From Opitutaceae bacterium TAV5 (lineage in GTDB: Bacteria > Verrucomicrobiota > Verrucomicrobiia > Opitutales > Opitutaceae), in the NCBI GenBank assembly GCA_000242935.3, contig CP007053.1, positions 5,503,001 to 5,567,000 of the forward strand: 64,000 nucleotides of DNA, read 5' to 3'. The notes beneath the pieces are model-generated. The model was not told the origin of the DNA. It saw only the letters and a program-made list of their open reading frames with translations, and did not search any database. The position numbers were made by a program, and so were the translations under genes. Below are positions 17,226 to 26,221 of the stretch, in pieces. Each line of letters starts with the position of its first letter. The first letter of the stretch is position 1.

Positions 17226-19833
17226 CGGTTATTTCGCAGACGGCCTGCTGCTCTTCGGCTCCCTCGAAAAGGGCGGCATCGCGAGCAAGGGCTACGTCTT
17301 GCAACCGCCCGACCTGCGCGGGGCGAGCGTGGACAACCTGAATGCCTATCAGGACAAAATTCGCAGCCTGCTCGCCTTGCTCGGCGATGGCATGCGGGCG
17401 CAACTCCAGTGGCTGGTCGATTCCGATTACCTGCCGGAGCTTACTCGCTATCACCGCGAAACCGAGACCCTTGCCAATCGGCACATCCAGAACACCCGCC
17501 GCTCCGTTCTGAACCGGTTTTGGACAAAGATGCAGAAACGGGAACTGCGCCGGGAAAAACTGGTGCTGTTCCTCTCGACCGACATCACCGGCTATTCCGG
17601 CAACCTGAAAATGAAATCCGGACTCGCCGCCTACTACGAAAAGATCCTCGCCGAACTGCGCACGCGTTTTGACGAAATCACCACGACACTGCGCACGCTC
17701 TTCGGCACGGACACGACGGTCACGCCGATGGATGACCGCGAGCATTTTAGCTACTACCTCAAATTCCTGAACCCGTCGCTGGCCGAACGTTTCGACGCCG
17801 ATCACGAGGCACAGTTCAACCCGGCGCTGACGATCCAGGAAAACTGCTGGAACTCCGACGGCGTCGGCCTCGACCGTATCGGCTTCTACCTCGACGGCCG
17901 CTATCACACCGTCTTTACGCTCAAGCGCTGGCCGAGTCGCACGTATCCCGGCATCCTCTTCCGCCTGACCGGCCTGTCGTTTCTCGACTACCGGATCACG
18001 GTCAACATCACGCCGTTGCCGCCCCGCCGCGAAGTCGAGCAGGAGGAGAAGGCTATCGAACGCCTGCGCGGCGAATACGAAGATACCGAACGCCACTCGC
18101 TCCTTGTCGCCATCGGCAAGAAGGAACGAAAGATCGAATCGCTCTCCACCGGTTTCATCCGGCCGTTTTCGGTGACGTGGATCATTCGCGTCTGGGATGA
18201 AAACGAAATCGCCCTCAACGCGAAATGCGCCGCGATCAAGAACGCGATCAACAACCTCGGCGGCGCGCAGTATTACGAATGCGCGCTGCCCTCGACCGCG
18301 AAAAAACTCTTCTTCGCCTCGTGGCCGGGCTGGACCGGCTCTCCCTACCAACACCGCGCGCTCTACGCCGAGGACGCCTACCTCGCCGACATGCTGCCGT
18401 TCTCGGCCACCTTCACCGGCCACCTTGCCGAGGCGGAGGCGATCTACGACGGAGCGCAGGGCAACGTCGTCGGCGTCCGCACCTTTCTCGGCACGCCGCC
18501 GACACCGATGCACGGCGTCGTGCTGGGCGCGACCGGGGCCGGCAAGTCGGTTACGGTCCGAAATATCCTCGAACAAACCGCCGGACTCTTCTTCCACACG
18601 ATGATCGCGGAAGAGGGGCTTTCCTACGCCGATTTCACCAAGGCTCTCGGCGCGACGCCGATCATCATTCATCCGGACGGCGACCTCACGATCAACTATT
18701 TCGACACGGGAAAACTTCCACTCAACCATCTGCACCTCGCCTCGGCCGTCGCGCTCGTTTCCCGCATGATCGGCGAGGCTCCCGATGCGGAAGCGCAGCA
18801 AATCCGTCAGGCCATGCTCGGCCAATACATCGGCCAGCTTTACCAGGATTGTTTCGAGGATTGGTCGAAAAAACATCACGACCTCCTCCCGGAGATCGGG
18901 CACCTCGCCTGCGCCGTCCACCGCTGGAAACGCGAAAAGATGGGCCTCGGCTCCACCGAGATGGAAGCGTGGGCCGACCTGCGTGACCGCCGGGCCCGCA
19001 ACGACGACGAGGCGCAGCAATTCGTCGCCGGCATCACGGAGACAGACATCACCCGCTTCCTGAAAGAGCCGCAAACCGAGCGCGCCGTGATGGCGATGGC
19101 GCACACGTATTACGAACCGTCCGACTACCCTGTGCACGCGAGCCTAGTCGAGTTGATGCAGTTTTCGCGGTTTCCCGAACACAGGAAGGAAACCGTCGAT
19201 CACCTCGCCACGCTCCTCTCGTCGTGGTGTGCGTTTGGCCAATACGGCAAACTCTTCGATGGCCAGACCAACGTTTCGCTCACCGGCGAAGTCACCCATT
19301 TCGAACTCGGCTACATCCCCGAACAAGCCCTCGAACTCAAAACCGCCGCCGGCCTGCTCGTCACCGGGTTTTCCCGCCAGCACATCATCTCGCTGCCGCG
19401 CCATCTGCGCAAACGCATCATCTACGAAGAATTGTCCCGTTTCCTCGAAGTGCCGGGCGGCGACAAGATCGTCGCCGAATCCTACGCACAGCTCCGCAAG
19501 TTCAACTGCTGGACGCTCTCCATCGTGCAACAATACAGCCGGTTCAAGGACGCGAAAATCCGCCCCGCCGTGATCGGCAACAGCAAACAGTTTTTCCTGA
19601 TGCGGCAGTTCGACCGCAACGACGTGGACGACATCGCCCGCGACATCGGACTCCCCGAATCCGTCTGCGCTGCGATCCAGAACTACCCCATGCCGGAGCA
19701 ACAGCCCGTCGACAAAAAATTCTCCAGCCTCTGCTACTTCTCTCCCGTCACCGATCCGCCGCTGTGCGGCACGGTGCGCTACGTCCAACCCGATCCGGAG
19801 GAAAATCATGAAGAGGAAAAACAATCCGCGTAG
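17206..19833 (+). CDS. VirB4/TrbE-like conjugation ATPase
   Basis: 875-aa ATPase that powers pilus assembly and substrate transfer. Walker A GATGAGKS lies at residues 441-448; a Walker B-like strand RKRIIYEELSRF lies near residue 745; the N-terminal 400 residues are the VirB4 CagE/TrbE domain with SWPGWTGSPYQHRALYAED near 370. Length is near the usual 800-880. An AAAGGA Shine-Dalgarno precedes the ATG at 17206. The gene overlaps virB3 at its start and the lipoprotein gene at its end, so the block is tightly coupled. It appears intact and gives the strongest evidence that this is a T4SS. Confidence 0.9.
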   Translation: MRSGDPNGYFADGLLLFGSLEKGGIASKGYVLQPPDLRGASVDNLNAYQDKIRSLLALLGDGMRAQLQWLVDSDYLPELTRYHRETETLANRHIQNTRRSVLNRFWTKMQKRELRREKLVLFLSTDITGYSGNLKMKSGLAAYYEKILAELRTRFDEITTTLRTLFGTDTTVTPMDDREHFSYYLKFLNPSLAERFDADHEAQFNPALTIQENCWNSDGVGLDRIGFYLDGRYHTVFTLKRWPSRTYPGILFRLTGLSFLDYRITVNITPLPPRREVEQEEKAIERLRGEYEDTERHSLLVAIGKKERKIESLSTGFIRPFSVTWIIRVWDENEIALNAKCAAIKNAINNLGGAQYYECALPSTAKKLFFASWPGWTGSPYQHRALYAEDAYLADMLPFSATFTGHLAEAEAIYDGAQGNVVGVRTFLGTPPTPMHGVVLGATGAGKSVTVRNILEQTAGLFFHTMIAEEGLSYADFTKALGATPIIIHPDGDLTINYFDTGKLPLNHLHLASAVALVSRMIGEAPDAEAQQIRQAMLGQYIGQLYQDCFEDWSKKHHDLLPEIGHLACAVHRWKREKMGLGSTEMEAWADLRDRRARNDDEAQQFVAGITETDITRFLKEPQTERAVMAMAHTYYEPSDYPVHASLVELMQFSRFPEHRKETVDHLATLLSSWCAFGQYGKLFDGQTNVSLTGEVTHFELGYIPEQALELKTAAGLLVTGFSRQHIISLPRHLRKRIIYEELSRFLEVPGGDKIVAESYAQLRKFNCWTLSIVQQYSRFKDAKIRPAVIGNSKQFFLMRQFDRNDVDDIARDIGLPESVCAAIQNYPMPEQQPVDKKFSSLCYFSPVTDPPLCGTVRYVQPDPEENHEEEKQSA

Positions 19834-20248
19834 GATCGTCGCCACTGCCTGCGCTCTCGGTCTCGCCGTCGCCGGCCTGTCCGGTTGCAGCACGGCGGGC
19901 GGCATGGCGTCGGATATCGGCCTTGCCGGCGCCGGCGGCGCGCTCGCCTACGAACTGTCCGATGGCGACATCGGCATCACCGCCGCCGGAGCCACCGCCG
20001 GCTACCTCGCCTCGAAAATCACGCAGTCGCAGGTCAGAAAAGCGCTGAACGAGGCGGAGCAACGCGGCTACGACCGCGCGATGAACCAGGCAGTAAAACA
20101 GCAATACTGGATCATCCAGAACCAGCAGCGCTCGTTCGCGACCCGCGACGAGGCCACAACCCGCCTCGTGCCGGTGGAACTGCCCGAAGCCACCGTCAAC
20201 GGCGTCATCCTGAACCCGTCCATCGAATACCTCCGCGTCGAACCATGA
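19808..20248 (+). CDS. Lipoprotein of the T4SS operon
   Basis: 146 aa. The N-terminus is a lipoprotein signal with lipobox AGLSGC (Cys near residue 27), followed by a glycine/alanine-rich stretch and a short hydrophobic segment, then a soluble tail. It starts inside the end of virB4 behind a GGAGG site. A VirB7-like role in the outer-membrane core is possible, but it is larger than typical VirB7 and lies before the VirB5 gene, so its function is open. It does not match a family I can name. Confidence 0.6.
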   Translation: MKRKNNPRRIVATACALGLAVAGLSGCSTAGGMASDIGLAGAGGALAYELSDGDIGITAAGATAGYLASKITQSQVRKALNEAEQRGYDRAMNQAVKQQYWIIQNQQRSFATRDEATTRLVPVELPEATVNGVILNPSIEYLRVEP

Positions 20249-21042
20249 AAACGCTCCTCCTACCTTTCCTTTTCCTTTCTCTCGGCCTGTTCCCTTCCGT
20301 GAGCCGCGCCGCGTGGCCGGTGACCGACGCCGTCAATCTGGCCAACAACACACGCCAGCATGTCGCCACGCTCGCCCAGTGGGCGGACAGCATCGCGCGG
20401 CTGCGGACGCAGATCGACCAGTTGAACCAGCAGATCAACATTCAGGACGACCTCCGCAAATGGTCGGGCAATCCCGTCGAGGCTGGAGCCAATGTGCTGC
20501 TGGATGTCTTGGGCGAAGAGGATTTGGCCAAAACCTACGGCAAAACCCGTGACGAAATCGTCCGCATCACGCAAAGCCTCGACTCGCTGCAAAACACCGC
20601 TGACGGCAGTTACCGCGCCCTTCGCAACGTCGATATCGAGGGCGGATCCATGGCACACGATCCGCTGACCTTCCGCCGCTACTCGGTTCTCGACGCCAAA
20701 CAGGAGAACGCCGTGCAGGTCACGGATGAAACCAAAATCCGCACCGACGAACTTCAGGAGGAAATCGCTCTGACCCTTGTGGAACTGAAGGCGGCGACGA
20801 CGGATGCCGAAGTGCAAAAGCTCTCGGCCAAGCTGGCGGTCCTCAACGGCCAACTCGAACAGGTCGAGGCGACGCGCCGTCGTCAGGTCGATGAAGTCGC
20901 CCTGCAAAAAATCGCAAATGATGCCCGCATTGAACAGGAACGGCTCGCCGCCGCCGAACTGGAGGCGAAGGACAACCATCTGGCGAATCGCCGCATCACC
21001 TCGTGGATGAAAACCCTCAAACTCAGGAGCGAACTCCAATGA
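20245..21042 (+). CDS. VirB5/TrbJ-like exported protein
   Basis: 265 aa. A signal peptide ends at SRAA (about residue 23); the mature protein is almost wholly helical with long coiled-coil runs (QWADSIARLRTQIDQLNQQI and a C-terminal Glu/Ala/Arg-rich helix), as in VirB5/TrbJ proteins of the pilus tip. It starts in an ATGA overlap with the lipoprotein gene and ends in an ATGA overlap with the next gene. Its position between the TrbE-like ATPase and a small lipoprotein matches trbJ in the trb operon. Confidence 0.7.
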   Translation: MKTLLLPFLFLSLGLFPSVSRAAWPVTDAVNLANNTRQHVATLAQWADSIARLRTQIDQLNQQINIQDDLRKWSGNPVEAGANVLLDVLGEEDLAKTYGKTRDEIVRITQSLDSLQNTADGSYRALRNVDIEGGSMAHDPLTFRRYSVLDAKQENAVQVTDETKIRTDELQEEIALTLVELKAATTDAEVQKLSAKLAVLNGQLEQVEATRRRQVDEVALQKIANDARIEQERLAAAELEAKDNHLANRRITSWMKTLKLRSELQ

Positions 21043-21341
21043 AAAATCTCCCCGTCGTTTTTCTTTCCGCCCTCGCGTTCTTCGCCGCTGGATGCGGTCC
21101 AAGCCAGTCCGACCGGGATGCACGGGAGCGCGCCCGCCTCGAACTGGAGGAGCAGTCCCGCCGTGATGCCGAGCGGGCCAACCAGGCGATTACGGAAATG
21201 AACAAAAAGATGTTCCGGAAACTGACGCCGGAGGAGCAGGCGCAGCGTGAGGCCGAAAAACAGCGGCAGGTGCAGGAGCTTCTGGAGGCCCAGAAAAAGG
21301 CGGATGCCGAAGCTGTCGGATCGGCCGACAAAATTCACTGA
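21039..21341 (+). CDS. Small TrbK-position lipoprotein
   Basis: 100 aa from the ATG at 21039. Signal with lipobox FFAAGC (Cys at residue 19), then a highly charged, Glu/Arg/Gln-rich helix to the end. In trb operons the gene between trbJ and trbL is trbK, a small lipoprotein that in some plasmids blocks entry of the same element. The assignment is by position, size and lipobox only; no sequence motif proves entry exclusion. Confidence 0.55.
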   Translation: MKNLPVVFLSALAFFAAGCGPSQSDRDARERARLELEEQSRRDAERANQAITEMNKKMFRKLTPEEQAQREAEKQRQVQELLEAQKKADAEAVGSADKIH

Positions 21342-21353
21342 AAATGCAACGCC

Positions 21354-22301
21354 ATGGAAATCCTGATACCATCGATTGAGAGCAAAATCACGGCGCTGGT
21401 GCTGGCGTTCCGGTTCATCGTTTTTGCCATCATGGTGGTCGGGCTCGTCTGCTACATGGGCACCGGACATCCCACCGGAACCGCCGTGGTCAAGACGCTA
21501 GCAAAGGCAGTCGTCATCGTCGCGGCGGTGGCGACGATGGAAAGCTGGTTTCCCCGCGTGGAAAAAACTTTTCTCTCGGTCGCCGAATACATCGATCCCG
21601 GCTACAACGAGAATCCGACCTCGTCTGCCGACGAGATCCGCGAATCCACTACGACCAATCCGGAAGAGCAGGAGTGGTCGTGGCGACGGCTCAACGAGTC
21701 GATCTATCAGGCCGTCTCCAATGCGCTCGCCAACATTTTTATCTACATCGGGACCCTCATCACCGTGCCGATGTTGATCCTGCAATACGTGTTGCGGTGG
21801 CTGCTCTACCTCATCACGCCCTTCGCTCTCGCCATCTTCATGGTGCCGGGCCTGACCAGCATCGGCGTCCGGTTTTTCCAGCAAATGCTGGCGATCTTCG
21901 CCTGGCCCATCGGCTTCGCGCTCACGAACCTGGTGGCGCTGTCCGTCTGGACGGATTTCCGGAACACAGTCGGAGCCAATCCGGAAACGGTGAGCGACAT
22001 CCTTTATTCGCCGCTGCTCAACATGGTCGGCGGCATCCTCGCCACGATCATGATCATCGTCGGCATGGTTTCGACACCGTTCGTCATGCAGATGCTCTTC
22101 GCGCAGGGCGCGGGCTTCACTGGTCGATCCGGCAATCCCGTCACCATCGTGCGCGGCACGGCCAATCTCACGCCAAGCATGCAGGGTCGGTTTGGTGGTG
22201 GAGGAAGCAAGGCGCGCGGACGTTCCGCCTCTTCAACTGCGGTGGTAGCATTACCGCCTTCGCCGCCGCCCGCGGTTCGTGGCGCGACGCCGGGAATCTG
22301 A
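21354..22301 (+). CDS. VirB6/TrbL-like polytopic membrane protein
   Basis: 315 aa with about six membrane helices (two near 13-70, a loop, then four between 130 and 250, including the central LILQYVLRWLLYLITPFALA) and a Gly/Ser/Pro-rich cytoplasmic tail. This is the VirB6/TrbL layout: the inner-membrane channel part of the T4SS. It follows the TrbK-position gene and precedes the VirB8-like gene, as in trb operons. Start chosen at 21354, 12 bp after the previous stop. Confidence 0.75.
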   Translation: MEILIPSIESKITALVLAFRFIVFAIMVVGLVCYMGTGHPTGTAVVKTLAKAVVIVAAVATMESWFPRVEKTFLSVAEYIDPGYNENPTSSADEIRESTTTNPEEQEWSWRRLNESIYQAVSNALANIFIYIGTLITVPMLILQYVLRWLLYLITPFALAIFMVPGLTSIGVRFFQQMLAIFAWPIGFALTNLVALSVWTDFRNTVGANPETVSDILYSPLLNMVGGILATIMIIVGMVSTPFVMQMLFAQGAGFTGRSGNPVTIVRGTANLTPSMQGRFGGGGSKARGRSASSTAVVALPPSPPPAVRGATPGI

Positions 22302-22316
22302 CGAAAGGAACTTGTC

Positions 22317-23003
22317 ATGGAGTCATTGGACAAATCAGAAGCACGCTTGCGGGAGACGCCAATCGATCAGACCCGGCGACTGCCGGCTGACGCCGGCAAG
22401 ACACGAGAGCGTTTTTCGCCGACGCGGTTGTTCGCTGACAATGCCTTTGCCGCCCGCATGTGGTTCCTCGTTGCCTGTGGGGCGGTCGCCTTCGCCATCC
22501 TGCAGCCGTATCTGATTATCGGTGCCTACCGCATGCGCGAACGCGTCGTGGTCCTCGATGGAGGCGGAACGTTTTCCGTTTCGCCGCTGCTCGGCTTCGA
22601 GGAAGCCAGGGAGCTTCACGAAGCAATGGCGCTCTGGGCCACGCTGGCGTTTTTCCAGCGCAACCCGCGCGGGTTCGATTACCCGGACATGCTGCAAAAA
22701 CTTTTCCTCGTGGAAGCGGCGGCCAAAGCACAGGACGACCGTGAGCAGACGCACGACGAATTTCTTGGAAAAAACATCCACCAGAAACCGGAGGTGTTCC
22801 GGATTGAAATCCTGCAAACGCGAAATGACTACGTGCTGGTTCGGGTGGAGGGCCAGTTGATCAGAACCGGGGTGTTCGGGAATCAGGCGTTCACGGAGTC
22901 GCCAAAATTCACCCTCAACCTCTCGTTCGCGCGCAATCCGAACATGCTCGCGAACAAACGCTATCCGCTCGGCGTATGGAAATACGACTACACCCTTCTT
23001 TAA
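22317..23003 (+). CDS. VirB8/TrbF-like inner-membrane scaffold protein
   Basis: 228 aa. A cytoplasmic N-terminal 45 residues, one membrane helix (MWFLVACGAVAFAILQPYLI) and a periplasmic NTF2-like domain, as in VirB8/TrbF. The AAAGGA site ahead of the ATG is good. It overlaps the VirB9-like gene by 28 bp. VirB8 links the inner-membrane platform to VirB9 and VirB10, which are the next two genes here. Confidence 0.7.
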   Translation: MESLDKSEARLRETPIDQTRRLPADAGKTRERFSPTRLFADNAFAARMWFLVACGAVAFAILQPYLIIGAYRMRERVVVLDGGGTFSVSPLLGFEEARELHEAMALWATLAFFQRNPRGFDYPDMLQKLFLVEAAAKAQDDREQTHDEFLGKNIHQKPEVFRIEILQTRNDYVLVRVEGQLIRTGVFGNQAFTESPKFTLNLSFARNPNMLANKRYPLGVWKYDYTLL

Positions 23004-23896
23004 CGGCGAGCGTCGCCCTGCTCGCGCTGGCGCTGGCCGGAAGCTCCGAAACCGGAGCACGACCGATTCCGTCCGATCCGTCCAAACCGGCGTCTCCGGC
23101 CAAACGGCCGCAAGTGATCAAACAGTTCCCGCTGGATGAACGCACCGTTTACGAAATCCCTATCGGTCGCGATGTGCCGACAACGCTGATGTTCCCCTCG
23201 GCGCTGACCGCTATCGAGGCTGCGAACATTTCCACCCATCCGGAAACACCCGCTCCGGTGCTGCTCGCCTACACGCCGGGCCGGTATTTTTTCAGCGTTC
23301 GGGCTCTGGAGCCGAATGCGAAGGCCGCGGTCAACGTCATCTGGAAGAACCGGACATTTGTCCTGCGCTTCGTCACGTCGGAGGAACCGTATGGCTCGGT
23401 CACGTTTTACGAGGATGCGTTGGCCGGTCGCAGCGCCAGTTTTAAAAAGCGAGTGACGCCGGAGACGCTTCTTGGCCTGCTCGACCGCGCCAAAAGTTTC
23501 CGGCTCGTCGCGCAGCAATATCCGGAAGCCGTGCAGCAGATCGAACACGCCGCGCCCGGCGATGTGACCTTGTATAAGGATTTTCAGGTGACGGTTGAGG
23601 AAGTGTTCCGATTCGACCCCGAGGACACACTGGTCTTCAAACTCCGGTTGAAGAACGCGGGGGAGAAGGAGGTCATCTATCAATCGCAGCGTCTGGCTGC
23701 GCGTGTCGGTCAGCATGTTTATCATGCGTCCATCGCCGACGCCTCCGGGATCATTCCGCCGAAAGCGGAAGCGACGGGCTATTTTGCCATCACCGGAACG
23801 CCCAATGGCGGACGGGCCAATCTCAGCATCAAAAACCGGTTCAGCGTTATCGTCCCGCGAGTCGAGCGTGACGCCCGCCTCGTCCTGCCGGAGTAG
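22976..23896 (+). CDS. VirB9/TrbG-like outer-membrane core protein
   Basis: 306 aa, beginning with a signal-like hydrophobic stretch (SLTASVALLALALAG). The rest is beta-rich with VIWKNRTFVLRFVTSEEPYG in the N-terminal domain and a C-terminal domain ending in RFSVIVPRVERDARLVLP. VirB9/TrbG forms the outer ring of the core complex with VirB10. Family sequence similarity is weak; the call leans on topology and on its place between the VirB8-like and VirB10-like genes. Confidence 0.65.
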   Translation: MEIRLHPSLTASVALLALALAGSSETGARPIPSDPSKPASPAKRPQVIKQFPLDERTVYEIPIGRDVPTTLMFPSALTAIEAANISTHPETPAPVLLAYTPGRYFFSVRALEPNAKAAVNVIWKNRTFVLRFVTSEEPYGSVTFYEDALAGRSASFKKRVTPETLLGLLDRAKSFRLVAQQYPEAVQQIEHAAPGDVTLYKDFQVTVEEVFRFDPEDTLVFKLRLKNAGEKEVIYQSQRLAARVGQHVYHASIADASGIIPPKAEATGYFAITGTPNGGRANLSIKNRFSVIVPRVERDARLVLPE

Positions 23897-23901
23897 CCGC
23901 C

Positions 23902-24972
23902 ATGAAACTCTGGACTTTTATCAAATCTCCGTCCGGCAACGTCGTTCTCTTCGTCGGCGTCGTTCTGGTCGGCGCCGCGATGGTCTGGCGCTCGCATGCA
24001 CGTGACAAGGCGCGGGCCGAACAAATGACGCGCGTGGAAACGCCCGCTCCCTCGGTCGGACGCGAGTCCATCCAGCGGACTGGCGTGCCGCTCAAAATTC
24101 CGCCTGCTCCATTGTGGTCGGAAAAACCGAAAGACGACACTCCCGCCGAATCCCGTCCCCATGTCGTCCGCCAGCGGTCAGCCAACCAGCCGGCGAAATC
24201 ACAGGTGCTGCCGATCAGCCTGTTCACCGGTTCGTCGGGAACGGGAAGCGAGGCCGACGAGTTGTCGAAAATCTACGCACCCTATGGACGGATGATCCCT
24301 TGTGAAACGGTCGTGACCATCGAGTCATCCAGCCTGGACACGCCGGTCATTGGGCTGGTCACCGAAGATGTCTGGCACGAGGGCAGGCTGGTCATTCCTG
24401 CCGGTGTCGAGGTCCATGGGCGGGCCTCGCTGGATCGCTCGCGCGAGCGGATCGCGATTTCCGGCAAATGGGTCGTCGTCTGGCGCGACGGAAGTGCGCT
24501 CAATGGCACGGAGCTCGTGCTCAGCGGCATCGCGCTGGATCGCGAACGCAACGACGTAACCGGTGAGTTTGGCTTGCGCGATGGCTCCGCCGGTCTGGTC
24601 GGCCGACTCATCAGGTCGGACAACTGGCAGGAAATAAAACTCTTCGCCGCCACCTTTCTCTCCGGCATGGCGAGCGGGTTTATGGAAATGCAGGATCAGA
24701 CCACCGCCTACGGAGGTGTTTGGGAAGTTCCCAAAGCGTCCGGCCGCAATGCCGCGCTTCAGGGCACGGCCGATGTGTTGAACCTGTATGCGAAGCGCAT
24801 CCAGGAAGTCATCGAGCGCGACGGTTTTTACGTCCGCGTTCCTGCCGGAAAACAATTTTACCTCTACGTGACCGAAACCCTCGATCAGGGGAAGGGCACG
24901 CGAGGCAACGTCCGCATTGGAGAAATCTGGAGAAAGGAGTCATCCCATGAAACCAACCCGCCATCCCGGTAG
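23902..24972 (+). CDS. VirB10/TrbI-like core complex protein
   Basis: 356 aa. One N-terminal membrane helix (VVLFVGVVLVGAAMVW), a proline-rich periplasmic linker, then the VirB10 beta-barrel domain with the family pattern VIPAGVEVHGRASLDRSRER near residue 165 and VPAGKQFYLYVTETLD near the C-terminus. VirB10 spans both membranes and senses ATPase activity. It starts 5 bp after the VirB9-like stop. It is the last recognisable T4SS structural gene in the block; no VirB11 or VirD4 follows. Confidence 0.82.
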   Translation: MKLWTFIKSPSGNVVLFVGVVLVGAAMVWRSHARDKARAEQMTRVETPAPSVGRESIQRTGVPLKIPPAPLWSEKPKDDTPAESRPHVVRQRSANQPAKSQVLPISLFTGSSGTGSEADELSKIYAPYGRMIPCETVVTIESSSLDTPVIGLVTEDVWHEGRLVIPAGVEVHGRASLDRSRERIAISGKWVVVWRDGSALNGTELVLSGIALDRERNDVTGEFGLRDGSAGLVGRLIRSDNWQEIKLFAATFLSGMASGFMEMQDQTTAYGGVWEVPKASGRNAALQGTADVLNLYAKRIQEVIERDGFYVRVPAGKQFYLYVTETLDQGKGTRGNVRIGEIWRKESSHETNPPSR

Positions 24973-25465
24973 CCTGTTCCCTGCTTGTGCGTTGATCGCA
25001 CTGCTGGCAGCAGGCTGCGAGTCATCAAAAAAACCGCCGCCGTCCATCGAGGCATCGCCGCCGTCGCCTGTTGCCGGAACCGATCTGGATCAGGGCAACA
25101 CGGAAAAAGTCCGGACTGGTGAAACGCTGAAGGCGTATCCGGTCGGGCGCTTCGTCGATCCCAACGATCCGAACGTGATGCACGAGTCGCACGTCGTTTA
25201 CCGGAAGGAAGCCGGTGCAAGCTGGAATCTCTCGCCCAATGCGCCGACCGTCGTCCCGCTCGGTCCCGTGCTGGCGGTATCCGATCCGTCCTCACAACCG
25301 AATCCACTGCCCGCGGAACTGGAACAGAAGATTGCCGAGCAGAACCAGTTGATGGCCGCGCTCATCGAACAAAACGAGGCGCTGGTCGCCGAACTGGCCA
25401 AGCTCAACAAGGACATCGCCGAACTGCGAAAAAAGCAGGCAGGCAACATTACGGAGGAGAAATGA
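24947..25465 (+). CDS. Lipoprotein with C-terminal coiled coil
   Basis: 172 aa from the ATG at 24947, behind a strong AAAGGAG site and overlapping the end of the VirB10-like gene. Lipobox LLAAGC (Cys near residue 25), a proline/serine-rich linker, a short conserved-looking middle, and a C-terminal coiled coil (QLMAALIEQNEALVAELAKL). No family recognised. Co-translation with the core genes suggests an accessory role in the T4SS envelope complex. Confidence 0.6.
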   Translation: MKPTRHPGSLFPACALIALLAAGCESSKKPPPSIEASPPSPVAGTDLDQGNTEKVRTGETLKAYPVGRFVDPNDPNVMHESHVVYRKEAGASWNLSPNAPTVVPLGPVLAVSDPSSQPNPLPAELEQKIAEQNQLMAALIEQNEALVAELAKLNKDIAELRKKQAGNITEEK

Positions 25466-25731
25466 ATATGGCTGCCAATGCTCCCGCCGATACCGGCCTT
25501 CAGATGGAAATTCCGCCCCATCTGCTGGACGTTTTTTCCCGGGCGGAACGCGAACTCGCGGCTGCCTATGGCGCGAGTCCGACTGTCGAGCAACTGATCC
25601 GCATGTGGCTGGCGTGCGCCACCTCATGGAAAGTCACGACGGAGTTCGAGCGTGGCGTGATGGGCATCAAAAACGTGCCGCTTCCGTTGCCGCTGGAGGA
25701 ACACTACGATGAACGCGCGATCACGCTTTAG
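25462..25731 (+). CDS. Small unknown protein of the T4SS operon
   Basis: 89 aa, starting in an ATGA overlap with the lipoprotein gene and preceded by GGAGGAG. Acidic, helical, no signal peptide and no membrane segment, with PPHLLDVFSRAERELAAAYG early in the chain. A second ATG two codons downstream could also be used. I do not recognise it. Tight coupling says it belongs to the operon. Confidence 0.55.
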   Translation: MNMAANAPADTGLQMEIPPHLLDVFSRAERELAAAYGASPTVEQLIRMWLACATSWKVTTEFERGVMGIKNVPLPLPLEEHYDERAITL

Positions 25732-25834
25732 TCACTTTGGGCGACTCCCGCTCAAACAAGGTCAAATGCCAATGGCGACCAGCCGTCTTGTGTCAAAAAT
25801 GGCTGGGGAAACACAGGAGGCATTATGCCATTAA
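25709..25834 (+). CDS. Possible 41-aa coupled small protein
   Basis: Starts inside the end of the preceding gene, 9 bp after a GGAGGA site, and ends just inside the next gene. It is basic, with no motif. The good ribosome-binding site and the two overlaps are the only support; it may equally be a frame that carries the leader of the next gene. Confidence 0.3.
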   Translation: MNARSRFSHFGRLPLKQGQMPMATSRLVSKMAGETQEALCH

Positions 25835-26196
25835 AAGAACAAGTCGCCGCCAGGAAGGCGCAGGAACGTCCGAGCCTTCGGAGAAACCCGGAAATCGACG
25901 CCAAGCTGGATCGGTTTATCGAGGAAAATCCAAAGCTCCACGAGTATTACAGCGGACTCAGCAAAGAGGAGCTGGTTCGCAAGCAGATGCTCGCGAAAAT
26001 GCAGCGCAACGAATACACCAACGGGCGCAACCAGGAGATCGTCGCCTGGGTCGAGGAACATCCCGAGATCAAGGCCAGGGTCGAGGAGCGCATCAAAAAC
26101 GTGCCCGCCGAAAACCGTCAGCGAGCGTTCATCAACGCCGCGAAATCGGAAGCGATGAACCAGACGGTCAAGGCGGGGCAGGGCATTCGCGCGTAA
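25825..26196 (+). CDS. Unknown charged helical protein
   Basis: 123 aa behind a perfect AGGAGG site. Lys/Glu/Arg-rich and helical throughout (PEIDAKLDRFIEENPKLHEY, EEHPEIKARVEERIKNVPAE, the two stretches resembling a duplicated unit). No membrane segment or known domain. It is the last gene before the operon's terminator at 26222. Similar small charged proteins are common next to conjugation genes, but a function cannot be given. Confidence 0.6.
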   Translation: MPLKEQVAARKAQERPSLRRNPEIDAKLDRFIEENPKLHEYYSGLSKEELVRKQMLAKMQRNEYTNGRNQEIVAWVEEHPEIKARVEERIKNVPAENRQRAFINAAKSEAMNQTVKAGQGIRA

Positions 26197-26221
26197 TCGC
26201 ATCGCGGACGTTCCGGACAGC

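Noticed and set aside
16990-19137. 715-codon open frame opposite the VirB4 gene
   Set aside because: Antisense shadow of a well-supported ATPase gene with all motifs; no family features on the other strand.
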